Assembly: GCA_021810625.1 (NCBI GenBank)
Contig: JAJZIJ010000006.1
Span: 1-64,000, forward strand
Source: Acidobacteriota bacterium
Lineage (GTDB): Bacteria > Acidobacteriota > Terriglobia > Terriglobales > Acidobacteriaceae
Direction: 5' to 3'
DNA: 64,000 nt
Shown piece by piece: positions 52,836-61,958 of this stretch. The notes beneath the pieces were generated by a model that saw nothing but the letters and a program-made list of their open reading frames with translations, did no database searches and had not been told where the DNA came from. Position 1 is the first letter of the stretch. The number at the start of each line of letters is the position of its first letter. Position numbers and translations under genes: made by a program.

Positions 52836-52862
52836 GCCGATTCCACGGGACATGGAATCGGC
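52836..52862 (-). terminator. Hairpin downstream of the glycosyltransferase gene
   Basis: GCCGATTCCA and TGGAATCGGC are a perfect 10-bp inverted repeat around a 7-nt loop, 31 nt past the gene's stop on the minus strand and followed by AATTT. Short U-run, so only a moderate terminator candidate. Confidence 0.45.
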
Positions 52863-52893
52863 GATGCAGAATCGCTGCTGCAAGCGCTACCAA

Positions 52894-53664
52894 TTATTTC
52901 TGATTGCGGGCTGACTCCCATGCCTTGGCATATTTCCAGCTCGTGTAGGCGGCGTGGTAGAGATGCAGCAGCAGACCTTCCCTGCCATCCAGAAATCCAA
53001 GTCGGACAACGTAGTTGTAGAAAAATGTCGCAATCGGCGTGAGCAGCGTGTTCCAGAGGAACGCCAGCAAACTGCGCGAAACGCGGTGGTCTGCGACGAG
53101 GATTTCCGCGCCCAACGCGCTGTAGCGATTCATGTGCTCAATGTATCCGGTCAGCGTCGGGTAGGCGTGATGCAGCAAATCACCATGCAGGTGGCCGATT
53201 ACGCCATCGCAGCGGAGCGTTTCATGCACGGCTCGTTCAGCAAATGCCGCCGCGCCACGCCGGAAGAGACGCAGCTTGGCATCGGGATAAAAACCACCCC
53301 ACGCCAACGGACGGCCAAGAAAATAATTGCGTCGCGGAAGCGTATAGGCATCCGCAGTGGGTTGCGACGCGAGCAGGGTTTGAATTTCCAGCGCCAGCGC
53401 CGCGCTCACCTCTTCATCGGCATCGAGCGAGAGTACCCAGTCGCCCGTGCATTGGGCAATGGCAAAATTCTTTTGCGCCGCAAAGCCCGTCCAGTCGCGG
53501 AGAAAAACCTGCGCTCCAGCGGCCCGCGCAATGGCCGCCGTCGTGTCCGTCGAATGGGAATCGACAACGACAATCTGATCGGCCCAGCGCGCGCTGGCCA
53601 GCGCGCGAGGAAGATTCGCAGCTTCGTTGTTCGTGATGATGGCGACAGAGAGGGTCATGCACAT
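52894..53664 (-). CDS. Glycosyltransferase family 2 (WaaE/KdtX-like)
   Basis: 256 aa from the ATG at 53664; a second ATG two codons later is possible. GT-A fold: LSVAIITNNEAANLPRALAS at the start, VVDSHSTDTT with the nucleotide-binding Asp, RDWTGFAAQKNFAIAQCTGD, and the metal-binding DAD in WVLSLDADEEV (about 84-94). C-terminal hydrophobic segments (LLAFLWNTLLTPIATFFYN) suggest membrane attachment. The DWTGFAxQKNFA pattern matches WaaE/KdtX enzymes that add a glucose to the LPS inner core. It begins 28 nt after cyaY, same strand. Confidence 0.88.
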   Translation of the reverse strand: MCMTLSVAIITNNEAANLPRALASARWADQIVVVDSHSTDTTAAIARAAGAQVFLRDWTGFAAQKNFAIAQCTGDWVLSLDADEEVSAALALEIQTLLASQPTADAYTLPRRNYFLGRPLAWGGFYPDAKLRLFRRGAAAFAERAVHETLRCDGVIGHLHGDLLHHAYPTLTGYIEHMNRYSALGAEILVADHRVSRSLLAFLWNTLLTPIATFFYNYVVRLGFLDGREGLLLHLYHAAYTSWKYAKAWESARNQK

Positions 53665-53692
53665 GGAGGATGCAAGTACCGTGGAATCGCGG

Positions 53693-54025
53693 TTACAGCG
53701 TAATGGCTTCTGCGCCGAGATGTTCATTGATGAGCCGGGCAACCAGCGGGCGGAGGGACTCGCCTGTTTTTAACAGAACGAATGTCTCCGATGTCGCATC
53801 CCAATCCAGCTTAAAGCTGGTGGAGAGCGCCGATATCCAGATTTGCCGAACCGGGCTGTTGGGCGTAATGACAAACTTCGCCGGAGGCTCTTCAAAAAGA
53901 ACGTTCAACACGCCATTCTGTTCTTCCACTTCAAAGTCAGCCTCGCTCTCCGCTTGAATGAGCGATTTCTTGAGCGATTCAAGAGCGGCTTCGGCGGCGC
54001 GGCGGAATGCAGTCTCGTCCAACAT
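53693..54025 (-). CDS. cyaY: Frataxin-like iron donor protein CyaY
   Basis: 110 aa. It matches the bacterial frataxin pattern along its length: an acidic first helix (AAEAALESLKKSLIQAESEA), DFEVEEQNGVLNVLF, VITPNSPVRQIWIS, then FKLDWDATSETFVLLKTGESL. The alpha-beta sandwich is complete. CyaY binds iron through acidic residues and modulates Fe-S cluster assembly by IscS. Frataxins are best known from proteobacteria, so finding one in an apparently acidobacterial genome is worth noting. The gene is divergent from hpt, with 75 nt between starts. Confidence 0.82.
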   Translation of the reverse strand: MLDETAFRRAAEAALESLKKSLIQAESEADFEVEEQNGVLNVLFEEPPAKFVITPNSPVRQIWISALSTSFKLDWDATSETFVLLKTGESLRPLVARLINEHLGAEAITL

Positions 54026-54100
54026 GGCCCCAGTGTATCAAGCCCGCGACCCAAAGAATGGTTAGGGCCGCTCCCAGATATACTTTAGCTACGGGCAGCC

Positions 54101-54646
54101 ATGCAGACCACGCACACGCAACTGGAAGTCATCTACACCGCCGAGCAGATTGCCGAGCGCGTCGTTGCAATGGGCGCGGAGATCAGCCGCGACTATGCAG
54201 GAGAACGCATTATCCTGGTAGGCGTCTTGAAGGGGGCCTCCATCTTTTTGTCCGATCTGGCCCGCGCCATCACGCTCGATTGCACCTTCGACTTTGTTGC
54301 CATCTCCAGCTATGGCCGGGGGCTGCGTTCCAGTGGAGCCGTTAAGCTCATCAAGGATTTAGATCACTCCATTGAGCATCGGCACGTCATTCTGGTTGAA
54401 GACATTCTGGACACGGGCCTCACCCTCGCCTACCTGCGCGGCCTGTTGTTGCAGCAGGAACCAGCCTCGCTCAGGATCGCCACGCTGCTGGATAAACCGG
54501 CTCGCCGCCTGCAAAAAATCGAAGCAGATTATGTGGGCTTCTCCCTGCCCAACCTCTTCGTCGTGGGCTATGGCATGGACTACGCCGAGCGCTACCGCAA
54601 CCTGCCCAATATCTGCCTGATGCCACCTGAAGCCCCGGAAGAGTAA
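54101..54646 (+). CDS. hpt: Hypoxanthine phosphoribosyltransferase
   Basis: 181 aa, type I phosphoribosyltransferase. The PRPP loop is HVILVEDILDTGLTLAYL (about 91-108) with the two acidic residues that hold ribose; the flexible loop region holds SSYGRGLRSSGAVK (about 68-81); the C-terminal GFSLPNLFVVGYGMDYAERYRNLP is the hood typical of Hpt. It salvages hypoxanthine (and usually guanine) with PRPP to IMP or GMP. The hpt stop is followed 28 nt later by the phosphatase gene, same strand. Confidence 0.95.
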   Translation: MQTTHTQLEVIYTAEQIAERVVAMGAEISRDYAGERIILVGVLKGASIFLSDLARAITLDCTFDFVAISSYGRGLRSSGAVKLIKDLDHSIEHRHVILVEDILDTGLTLAYLRGLLLQQEPASLRIATLLDKPARRLQKIEADYVGFSLPNLFVVGYGMDYAERYRNLPNICLMPPEAPEE

Positions 54647-54674
54647 TCTGTCGAGACCGTCTGTCCAAACAATT

Positions 54675-56639
54675 ATGAAACAGAAAGACCGCAAATCGAA
54701 ACCGGCAAACGGCAAGGCCAAGCGAAACGACGGCAAAGCACGGATCGCTGCCGCGCGCGACAAGACTCGTCCGGACGCGAAGCTGCCCGCCCTTGCCCCG
54801 ACGCTGGCTGCGGCTGCGGACACAACGGCCTCCCCGTCCTTTGAAGGCGATTATCGACCCTCCACTCCAGAGAGCGCCCTGCCCGCACTGCCGCGCATTG
54901 ACACCATGCAGAGCGACTTTTTGATGCAGTTGGCCGACACGCTGAATACCACGCTCGATCTGCAAACGCTGCTGCATCGCGTCGCGAATTTGGTGCGGGC
55001 CGTCATCGACTTTCGCATCTTCTCCATCCTGCTGCTGAATGACCACACCCATGAACTTCGTATGCGCTTCCAGATCGGCCACGCGCTGGAGGTGGAGCGG
55101 ATGCGCATTCCCACAGGACAAGGCATCGTGGGACAGGTGGCCGAGCGTCGCGAGGCCATGCTGGTTCAGGATGTCCGAACCATCAGCAACTACATTGACG
55201 CCAACCCGCATGTGCGCTCGGAACTGGCCGTTCCGCTCATCACCAAAAACCGTGTCATTGGCGTCATCGACATTCAATCCGAGCAAGTGGATTACTTTCG
55301 CCCGGAGCATCTGCACCTGCTGCAATTGACGGCCTCTCGCGTAGCCATTGCCATAGAAAATGCGCGCCTGTACACGCGCATCTCGCGCCAGGCGCAGACG
55401 CTCGAAGTGCTGCACGAGATCAGCCGCGAGCTGACCTCCATCCTCGATCCCGATCAACTGCTGGAGCGCGTCGGCCATTTGTTAAAGCGCGTAATTCCCT
55501 ACCAGATGTTCGTCATCTGGATGCTGGACGAAAAACGCACCCTTCTGGAACATCGCTTCTCCATTCGTTTTGGCGAGACGGATACATCTCCGGCGGAGCC
55601 TGTTCCCATCCACCGGGGATTGATTGGCGCAGCCGTCACCCACCGCCAGCCGGTTCTGACGGGTGATGTGCGACACGACCCGCGCTACGTGATGGTGCAT
55701 GAGGATACGCGCTCGGAGATGGCCGTGCCGCTCCTCTACAAAGGCAAAGTCATCGGAGTGCTTGACCTGGAACACACGCGCCCGCACTTCTTTACGGAAG
55801 AGCACCTGCACGCCCTCACTACGCTGGCAGCACAACTTGCCGTGGCAATGGAAAATGCGCGCCTCTACCAAAGGCTCGCCCAGGAGGAACAGCGCCTGGA
55901 GGAAGATCTGGCGATGGCGCGCGAGGTGCAATTTCGCCTGCTGCCGCCCTCCATGCCGCAGATGCCCCATGCCCAGTTCGCCTCACGTTTTGTTCCCGCG
56001 CAAACCATCGGCGGCGACATGTACGACTTTCTGGATTACGGCGATGGCCGCCTCGGCATCGCGCTGGGCGATGTAAGCGGCAAAGGAGCGCCCGCCGCCC
56101 TCTATGCGGCTGTCGTCAGCGGATTGCTGCGCTCCAACGCCGCGCGACGGCCCTCCCCGGCGCAGATGCTGAAGATTCTCAACAACTCGTTGCAGGAACG
56201 TAAAGTCGATTCGCAATATGTGGTCATGCTCTACGCCGTCTGGAACGATAACGACCACACACTGCAAATTGCCAATGCAGGCTCCACGCAGCCATTCTTC
56301 TGTAGCGCGGGAAACGTCGAATCGATCCAGGTTGAGGGGTTTCCGCTGGGCATGTTTCCCGATGTGGAGTATGAAGAAATCACCTTGGCCACCCAGCCCG
56401 GCGACTTTCTGGTCTTCTTCAGCGACGGCATGTTGGACGCGGAGAACGACGCGGGCGAGATGTTCGGCAAGGAGCGCCTGACCGCCCTCCTGACCAAGAA
56501 CCGGCGCTGCTCGGCCAATACGCTGGTCAATGGAATCTTGAAGGCCGTCTCCACCTTTCAGGGCGGCATCGAGCACTTCGACGACGAAACCATCGTGGCC
56601 CTGCGCGTCGTCAGCGAAACTGTCCAGCCAGAGTGCTAA
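54675..56639 (+). CDS. GAF-GAF-SpoIIE (PP2C-type) serine phosphatase
   Basis: 654 aa, no signal peptide. Residues 1-75 are a basic, Ala/Pro-rich tail. GAF domain 1 about 88-235 (QLADTLNTTLDLQTLLHRVA, IPTGQGIVGQVAERREAML), GAF domain 2 about 250-405 (LEVLHEISRELTSILDPDQL), then a coiled linker (EEDLAMAREVQFRLLPP) and the SpoIIE/RsbU domain 415-650 with GGDMYDF, GDVSGKGAPAAL and FFSDGMLDAEN metal-binding Asp motifs. It likely dephosphorylates an anti-sigma antagonist in a partner-switch, controlled by small-molecule binding to the GAFs. No anti-sigma partner is adjacent. Confidence 0.92.
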   Translation: MKQKDRKSKPANGKAKRNDGKARIAAARDKTRPDAKLPALAPTLAAAADTTASPSFEGDYRPSTPESALPALPRIDTMQSDFLMQLADTLNTTLDLQTLLHRVANLVRAVIDFRIFSILLLNDHTHELRMRFQIGHALEVERMRIPTGQGIVGQVAERREAMLVQDVRTISNYIDANPHVRSELAVPLITKNRVIGVIDIQSEQVDYFRPEHLHLLQLTASRVAIAIENARLYTRISRQAQTLEVLHEISRELTSILDPDQLLERVGHLLKRVIPYQMFVIWMLDEKRTLLEHRFSIRFGETDTSPAEPVPIHRGLIGAAVTHRQPVLTGDVRHDPRYVMVHEDTRSEMAVPLLYKGKVIGVLDLEHTRPHFFTEEHLHALTTLAAQLAVAMENARLYQRLAQEEQRLEEDLAMAREVQFRLLPPSMPQMPHAQFASRFVPAQTIGGDMYDFLDYGDGRLGIALGDVSGKGAPAALYAAVVSGLLRSNAARRPSPAQMLKILNNSLQERKVDSQYVVMLYAVWNDNDHTLQIANAGSTQPFFCSAGNVESIQVEGFPLGMFPDVEYEEITLATQPGDFLVFFSDGMLDAENDAGEMFGKERLTALLTKNRRCSANTLVNGILKAVSTFQGGIEHFDDETIVALRVVSETVQPEC

Positions 56640-56688
56640 GAATTTTCATCAATACTGCAATGGGAAATAAAATTCGTCATTCTGAGCC

Positions 56689-56731
56689 GGGTGCCTCAGG
56701 TCTCGATTTTCGGAGACCTGGAATCACACGA
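56689..56731 (+). repeat. Dispersed hairpin element (GGGTGCCTCAGGTCTC variant)
   Basis: GGGTGCCTCAGGTCTCGATTTT then GGAGACCTGGAATCACACGA. The stem CAGGTCTC/GAGACCTG is 8 bp with an 8-nt loop. It sits between two convergent genes and ends at the stop of the minus-strand TPR gene, so it could double as a terminator for both. Confidence 0.7.
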
Positions 56732-57517
56732 TCAATTCTTCGCCATCTGTCCTGCCAATTCCCGCAGTTTTCCCAGTTCCCGCTGCAATTCATCGCGCTG
56801 CGGAGCCTGTTTCCCCTCCAACCCAAGATAGGTTTCCAGTTCATCCGCAGCCTGCGCGTACTGGGCAATGGAAACCAGCGCGCTGGCGTGGAGCAGATGT
56901 AGTGGAGCAAAATCCTGCGGAGCCTGCAACGCGGCCCGATTGCTCCAGTCGAGCGCGGCCCGCGCATGATCCAGACCGGCTTCGGCGCGCGCTCGTTGGT
57001 ACGATATCTGCCACCACTGCGCGCTGTCTGCCTGCACCTGCCGCAACGCCGCCACCGCATCCGCATACTGGCCCATGTAGTTGTCTGCCGTCGCCAGAAT
57101 CACGTAGGCTTTTCCATTCGACGCATCGGCATCAATGGAAGATTTCGCTGCGGATTGCGCCAGCGAAAACTTCCGTTGTGATAACTCCGCCGTTGCCGCC
57201 AGCGCATACGCATCAGAGAAATTTTCCCTGGCCTTGATCTTTTCCTTGATCGCTTTCTGCGCGTCGCGTTCCGCCTCCGCCGCATGGCCGCGATGCAAGG
57301 CCTGCACGCCTTGCCGATAGAAATCGCGCGGCTTTTTCGCAGAATTCAACTCCGCAATGGAGGCAAGCGTGCTGTCACTAAAGATTGCCCCTGTCTCTGC
57401 TTGCGCCCCGCTCTCAGCGGCGGCCTTCGGCGGTGCCGTTGCGCCTGCGGCAAAGGCCGTCGCCCACAACACAACCAGACCAGCCAGCACATTGCGTATT
57501 TGCGCGTTTTCTCGCAT
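56732..57517 (-). CDS. Secreted TPR-repeat protein
   Basis: 261 aa from the ATG at 57517 with GAGGGG upstream; an in-frame start eight codons further up is less likely. Signal peptide of about 26 residues (NVLAGLVVLWATAFAAGATA). TPR-like helix pairs cover about 60-230 (RQGVQALHRGHAAEAERDAQ, GKAYVILATADNYMGQYADA), then a charged tail. Function unknown; possibly an envelope scaffold. It is transcribed away from the aroA gene, with a 183-nt divergent gap that shows nothing else. Confidence 0.75.
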   Translation of the reverse strand: MRENAQIRNVLAGLVVLWATAFAAGATAPPKAAAESGAQAETGAIFSDSTLASIAELNSAKKPRDFYRQGVQALHRGHAAEAERDAQKAIKEKIKARENFSDAYALAATAELSQRKFSLAQSAAKSSIDADASNGKAYVILATADNYMGQYADAVAALRQVQADSAQWWQISYQRARAEAGLDHARAALDWSNRAALQAPQDFAPLHLLHASALVSIAQYAQAADELETYLGLEGKQAPQRDELQRELGKLRELAGQMAKN

Positions 57518-57700
57518 CTTGTTTCCCCTCTGCGGCGACACTCGGCCACGCCTTCAGTATTGGGGGAAAACCACTGCGACTTCGCAGAAGAATCGTCTCG
57601 CGGTACGATGAAGATTCCACTTTGAATTGTCGGTTTCAAAATGGGATAGAGCCGCGTAAAAATTTATATCCCGCGCTCACCCAGAGAAAGGAAGTTTTTC

Positions 57701-59014
57701 GTGTCCAGTACCGCATCCAGCACCGTATCCACGCGCCGGGTTCTGCCTGCGCGAAACGTACTCGGCAGCCTTCGCCTGCCGGGGGATAAGAGCATCTCGC
57801 ATCGCTACGCCATGCTGTCCGCGCTGGCCGAAGGGGTCACGCGCCTGCAAAATTTCTCTACTGGGGCCGATCCGCACAGCACGCTGGCCTGTATGGAGCA
57901 ACTGGGCGCGCGCGTATCGCACTCCGCCGAAGGCGTCATCGAAGTCACTGGCTGCGCCGGACATTTTCAGCAACCCGCCGCGCCCCTCGATTGCGGCAAC
58001 TCCGGTTCAACCATGCGCATGTTGGCTGGCCTGCTGGCCGCGCAGCCCATTGCCTGCACACTGATCGGCGATGAGTCTCTGACGCGCCGTCCAATGGAGC
58101 GCATCCGCAAGCCGCTCTCCGCTATGGGAGCGCGGATTGACCTGACCGACGGCCACGCGCCGCTGACGATTCGCGGCGGAGCCTTGCAGGGCACCGACTT
58201 CACCACGCCCATCGCCAGCGCGCAGGTAAAAAGCTGCCTGCTCTTTGCCGGATTGCAGGCTGCGGGCGTGACCACGGTTCATGAGCCGGTACGCACACGC
58301 GACCACGGTGAGCTGGCACTGCGCGCCTTTGGCGCGGCGCTGACGCGCACCCGCGACAGCGTCAGCATTCCCGGCGGACAATCCCTGCGAGCCATTGAGG
58401 CCACCGTGCCCGGCGATCTCTCCTCTGCCGCATTTTTTCTTTGCGCGGCGGCCATCTTTCCCGACTCCAACCTTGTACTCGACGGCGTGGGCATGAATCC
58501 AACGCGGGCCACGCTGCTCGATGTGCTGCGTTCGCTCGGCCTGCGCATCTCCGTCATGCAGTTGAGCGAGCAGCACGGCGAACTGGTCGGCTCCATCCAG
58601 GTCTCCGGCCCTGCGGAAGGATTGAGCGGCGCAACCATCTCCGGCGCGCTCTCCGCGCAGTTGATCGACGAACTGCCCGTACTGGCCGCCATCGCGCCCT
58701 ACACGCGGGATGGCATTCAGATTCGCGATGCCCGCGAGCTGCGCGTCAAGGAATCTGACCGCATCGCGCTGGTGGCGCAAAATCTACGCGCAATGGGAGC
58801 GTCGGTTACGGAGCATGAGGATGGACTCGACGTGCCCGGCGGACAAGCGCTGCATGGCGCGGAGATTGATTCTGGCGGCGACCATCGCATCGCGATGGCC
58901 TTCTCTGTAGCTGCCTTACGCGCCAGCGGAGAGACGCTGGTGCATGGCGCGGAGTCGGCAGCCATCTCCTTCCCGGAGTTCTTCGATCTGCTGGATCGCG
59001 TCACCGAACGATAA
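57701..59014 (+). CDS. aroA: 3-phosphoshikimate 1-carboxyvinyltransferase (EPSP synthase)
   Basis: 437 aa from a GTG at 57701, with AAGGAAG about 8 nt upstream. Signature sequences are all present: LPGDKSISHRYAMLSALAEG (about 27-46), DCGNSGSTMRMLAG (about 98-111), RDHGELALRAFGA and RVKESDRIALVAQNLRAMGA near the C-terminus. It transfers enolpyruvyl from PEP to shikimate-3-phosphate in aromatic amino acid synthesis. It stands alone; the peptidase gene follows after 103 nt. Confidence 0.95.
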   Translation: MSSTASSTVSTRRVLPARNVLGSLRLPGDKSISHRYAMLSALAEGVTRLQNFSTGADPHSTLACMEQLGARVSHSAEGVIEVTGCAGHFQQPAAPLDCGNSGSTMRMLAGLLAAQPIACTLIGDESLTRRPMERIRKPLSAMGARIDLTDGHAPLTIRGGALQGTDFTTPIASAQVKSCLLFAGLQAAGVTTVHEPVRTRDHGELALRAFGAALTRTRDSVSIPGGQSLRAIEATVPGDLSSAAFFLCAAAIFPDSNLVLDGVGMNPTRATLLDVLRSLGLRISVMQLSEQHGELVGSIQVSGPAEGLSGATISGALSAQLIDELPVLAAIAPYTRDGIQIRDARELRVKESDRIALVAQNLRAMGASVTEHEDGLDVPGGQALHGAEIDSGGDHRIAMAFSVAALRASGETLVHGAESAAISFPEFFDLLDRVTER

Positions 59015-59117
59015 CGCCGATAGAGCCGATGGATAGGGTGGGCAGAACGCTCCGTGCTACCATCAGATTTGGCAGGGTTGGCGCGCTTTGGACGCTCCAG
59101 GGCTGCGCACAATCCAC

Positions 59118-59813
59118 ATGAATCTTCATCTCGTTCTCATCCTGTTTCAAGTCGCCGTTCTGCTCTTTGCCCTCAGCTTTCACGAGGCGGCGCACGGCTG
59201 GATGGCCTCGCGCCTGGGCGACCAGACGGCGCGGATGCTGGGCCGCGTCACGCTGAACCCCATAAAACACATTGACCCCATCGGAACCGTTCTGATGCCC
59301 GCGCTGGCTATTATGTCCGGCTGGCCGCTGATTGGCTGGGCCAAGCCCACACCGGTCAACACGCGCAACTTCAAACGTTTCGTTCATGACGACATTCTGA
59401 CCACGCTGGCCGGCCCGGCCAGCAATCTGTTGACGGCCATCGTCGCCCTGCTGCTGCTGTTGCTGCTGAAATTTCTTAGCGCGCAGACGGTGGTGGCCGC
59501 CGTGGTCTCCGTCCAGATGGGCATGGCCGATGCGGGCGTGGTCAACGGCAGCCCGGTGATTTTTCCGCTCGCGTTGCTGCTCTACTACGGCGTGTTTCTC
59601 AATATCGTGCTAGCGGCCTTTAATCTGCTTCCCTTGCCACCGCTTGATGGAAGCCACCTTATTCGTCACATGCTGCCCTACAACTGGCTGCGTGTGTACG
59701 ATTCGCTCGGCATCGTCAGCATGATTCTGATTCTCTTCTTTGGCGGACGCATGATCGGCGTGGTCATCCATCCGGCAATGGCGATTTTCAATCACATTCT
59801 TCTGACGTTGTAA
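59118..59813 (+). CDS. Site-2 protease family (M50) membrane metalloprotease
   Basis: 231 aa from the ATG at 59118 (MNLHLVLILFQVAVLLF). The zinc motif HEAAH (LSFHEAAHGWMA, about 21-32) lies in the first membrane segment, and the third zinc ligand motif NLLPLPPLDGSHL (about 178-190) is intact. Around it are four to five hydrophobic segments, the compact form without a PDZ domain. It probably cleaves a membrane-bound substrate within the bilayer. Similar short M50 proteins are common beside trpS-scpA in this phylum, as here. Confidence 0.9.
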   Translation: MNLHLVLILFQVAVLLFALSFHEAAHGWMASRLGDQTARMLGRVTLNPIKHIDPIGTVLMPALAIMSGWPLIGWAKPTPVNTRNFKRFVHDDILTTLAGPASNLLTAIVALLLLLLLKFLSAQTVVAAVVSVQMGMADAGVVNGSPVIFPLALLLYYGVFLNIVLAAFNLLPLPPLDGSHLIRHMLPYNWLRVYDSLGIVSMILILFFGGRMIGVVIHPAMAIFNHILLTL

Positions 59814-59870
59814 GCAGACATCCCAAACCAGGCCGGAATTCCGTTACCATCAGTGTTGAAAGCATTGCGA

Positions 59871-60995
59871 ATGACTTTGTCTCCAACCAACCCGACCGCA
59901 ACCAGTTCGTCTGCGCGCAAGCGCGTCCTGAGCGGAATGCGACCCACGGGCAAGCTGCATCTGGGCAATTACATGGGCGCGCTCTACAACTGGCTGCAAC
60001 TCCAGCACAAGTACGAGTGCTATTTCTTCATCGCCGACTGGCACGCCCTCACCACCGACTACGCTGACACATCCAACCTGCGCGAGAACACGCTGGATGT
60101 GGCGCTCGACTGGCTGGGCGCGGGACTTGACCCGGAGACCTGCGTGCTCTTCGCGCAATCGCACGTTCCGCAGCACGCCGAGTTGCACCTGCTCTTTTCC
60201 ATGATTACGCCGCTGAGCTGGCTGGAGCGCGTGCCCACGTACAAGGAGCAGCAGGAAAATCTCCGCGAAAAAGACTTGAGCACCTACGGCTTTCTCGGTT
60301 ATCCGCTGCTGCAATCGGCAGACATTTTAATCTATCAAGCAGACTTTGTTCCCGTGGGTCAGGATCAGGTCGCTCACGTCGAGCTAACCCGCGAAGTGGC
60401 GCGGCGGTTCAATAGCATGTACAACCGGGAACAAGCTCAAGGCCGGAAAATAATAGGAGATGTGTTAAGCACCGGTTCATATCAAAAACTGATGTACGTT
60501 TTCCCTGAACCCGGCGTTCTGCTCACCCCATCCCCCAAGCTGCCCGGCACGGATGGCCGAAAAATGTCGAAGAGCTACGGCAATACCATTCTGCTGACCG
60601 ATGCGGAACCTGTGGTGCGACAGAAGCTAAAGACGATGAAGACCGACGAGCAACGCATTCGCCGCACCGATGTTGGCAATCCCGATGTCTGCCCGGTCTT
60701 CGATTTGCACAAGGTTTTCTCTACAACAGAAACTCAGCAGAAAGTCCGCGAAGGCTGCACCACAGCGAGCATCGGTTGCATTGAGTGCAAGGGCTGGGCC
60801 GCTGACGCCATTGTCCGCGAGATCGCGCCGATTCAAGAACGCCGCGCCGGATTTACCGCCAACCCGAACCGCGTCTGGGAGATTCTCGACGCAGGCGCAA
60901 AGCGCGCACAACTTCGCGCTGAAGCGACCATGCAGCAGGTTCGCGCCGCCATGCACTTAGCACCTACACTAGCGCAGAAAGAAACACGCGCATGA
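59871..60995 (+). CDS. trpS: Tryptophanyl-tRNA synthetase
   Basis: 374 aa from the ATG at 59871; the open frame starts at a TTG 18 nt earlier but has no better ribosome-binding site. Class I signature: RPTGKLHLGNYMGAL at about 24-38 (HIGH motif as LHLGN) and GRKMSKSYGN at about 226-235 (KMSKS). DWHALTTDYAD and the C-terminal helical domain are normal. It charges tRNA-Trp. Its last codons overlap the scpA start by 4 nt, so the two are coupled. Confidence 0.96.
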   Translation: MTLSPTNPTATSSSARKRVLSGMRPTGKLHLGNYMGALYNWLQLQHKYECYFFIADWHALTTDYADTSNLRENTLDVALDWLGAGLDPETCVLFAQSHVPQHAELHLLFSMITPLSWLERVPTYKEQQENLREKDLSTYGFLGYPLLQSADILIYQADFVPVGQDQVAHVELTREVARRFNSMYNREQAQGRKIIGDVLSTGSYQKLMYVFPEPGVLLTPSPKLPGTDGRKMSKSYGNTILLTDAEPVVRQKLKTMKTDEQRIRRTDVGNPDVCPVFDLHKVFSTTETQQKVREGCTTASIGCIECKGWAADAIVREIAPIQERRAGFTANPNRVWEILDAGAKRAQLRAEATMQQVRAAMHLAPTLAQKETRA

Positions 60996-61918
60996 CCCCG
61001 GACATGACCAAGGCCGAGCAACAATCCGCACAAACATCGCCTGACCCGCAGACGCAGGATGCCACGACCGACACGGCGCAACCTGCAATAAAATCATCAG
61101 GGCCAAAATCCGCTCCGCCCCCGGCAAACTCTCCAGCGCAAAATGAAGACAGCGCCTATCCCTTTTCCGTCTTCGTCGGCCAGGTCTACGATGGCCCGAT
61201 GGATTTGCTGCTCGATCTGATTCGCAAGCAGGACATCGACATCTACGACATTCCCATTGCGCGCATCACAGCGCAGTTTCTCTCGTATGTCGAAACGCTA
61301 AAGCAATCCGATGTGGATGCTGCGGGCGAGTTCATCTACATGGCCTCGCTGCTCATCCATATTAAGAGCAAGATGCTGCTGCCCCGCGCCAACGATGGCG
61401 CTGCCGACAACGCGCAGGACGATCCGCGCATGGAACTGGTGGAGCGGCTGCTGGAGCATGAGAAGTTCAAAAACGCCGCGCAGATGCTGCTGCAAAAGCA
61501 GTTGGTGGAAGATGCCACCTGGACCAACCCGGCCATCCGCGAGTTTGTCGATGCTCCCGGCTCTGAGCCGGAGATGGCCGCCGACACGGTCGATCTGGTG
61601 CGCGCCTTCCGCGAGATTCTCGATCGCGTTCGGCAGCGGCCCGTTCTCAACGTGGATGAGGATGCCGTCACCGTGGCGCAGATGATCGACTATGTGCGTC
61701 GCCGTTTGATTACGGAAGATCGCCCCGTGCCACTGCGTCGCCTGCTCCACTCACTGCGCTCGGAGCGCGCGCTGATCTGTACTTTTCTTGCGCTGCTGGA
61801 ACTGGTGCGACTGCAAGCGATTCTGCTGCGGCAGGATCGCACTTTTAGCGAAATTCTGATCAAGAAACATGAAAACTTTGAATCGGTGCAGACCGAGGGT
61901 CGCGACGACTGGCGCTAA
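60992..61918 (+). CDS. scpA: Segregation and condensation protein A
   Basis: 308 aa; the ATG at 60992 overlaps the trpS stop (ATGA). The first about 50 residues are a Gln/Pro/Thr-rich tail not seen in shorter ScpA proteins. The core begins near FVGQVYDGPMDLLLDLIRKQ (about 62-80) and the conserved DIDIYDIPIARITAQFLSY. The C-terminal winged helix (RRLLHSLRSERALICTFLALLE) is complete. ScpA is the kleisin that links the SMC heads with ScpB in chromosome condensation. SMC itself is not in the window. Confidence 0.94.
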   Translation: MTPDMTKAEQQSAQTSPDPQTQDATTDTAQPAIKSSGPKSAPPPANSPAQNEDSAYPFSVFVGQVYDGPMDLLLDLIRKQDIDIYDIPIARITAQFLSYVETLKQSDVDAAGEFIYMASLLIHIKSKMLLPRANDGAADNAQDDPRMELVERLLEHEKFKNAAQMLLQKQLVEDATWTNPAIREFVDAPGSEPEMAADTVDLVRAFREILDRVRQRPVLNVDEDAVTVAQMIDYVRRRLITEDRPVPLRRLLHSLRSERALICTFLALLELVRLQAILLRQDRTFSEILIKKHENFESVQTEGRDDWR

Positions 61919-61958
61919 AAATGCCAGCGGTTGATATGCTTAGATTTCACAGGAAACC

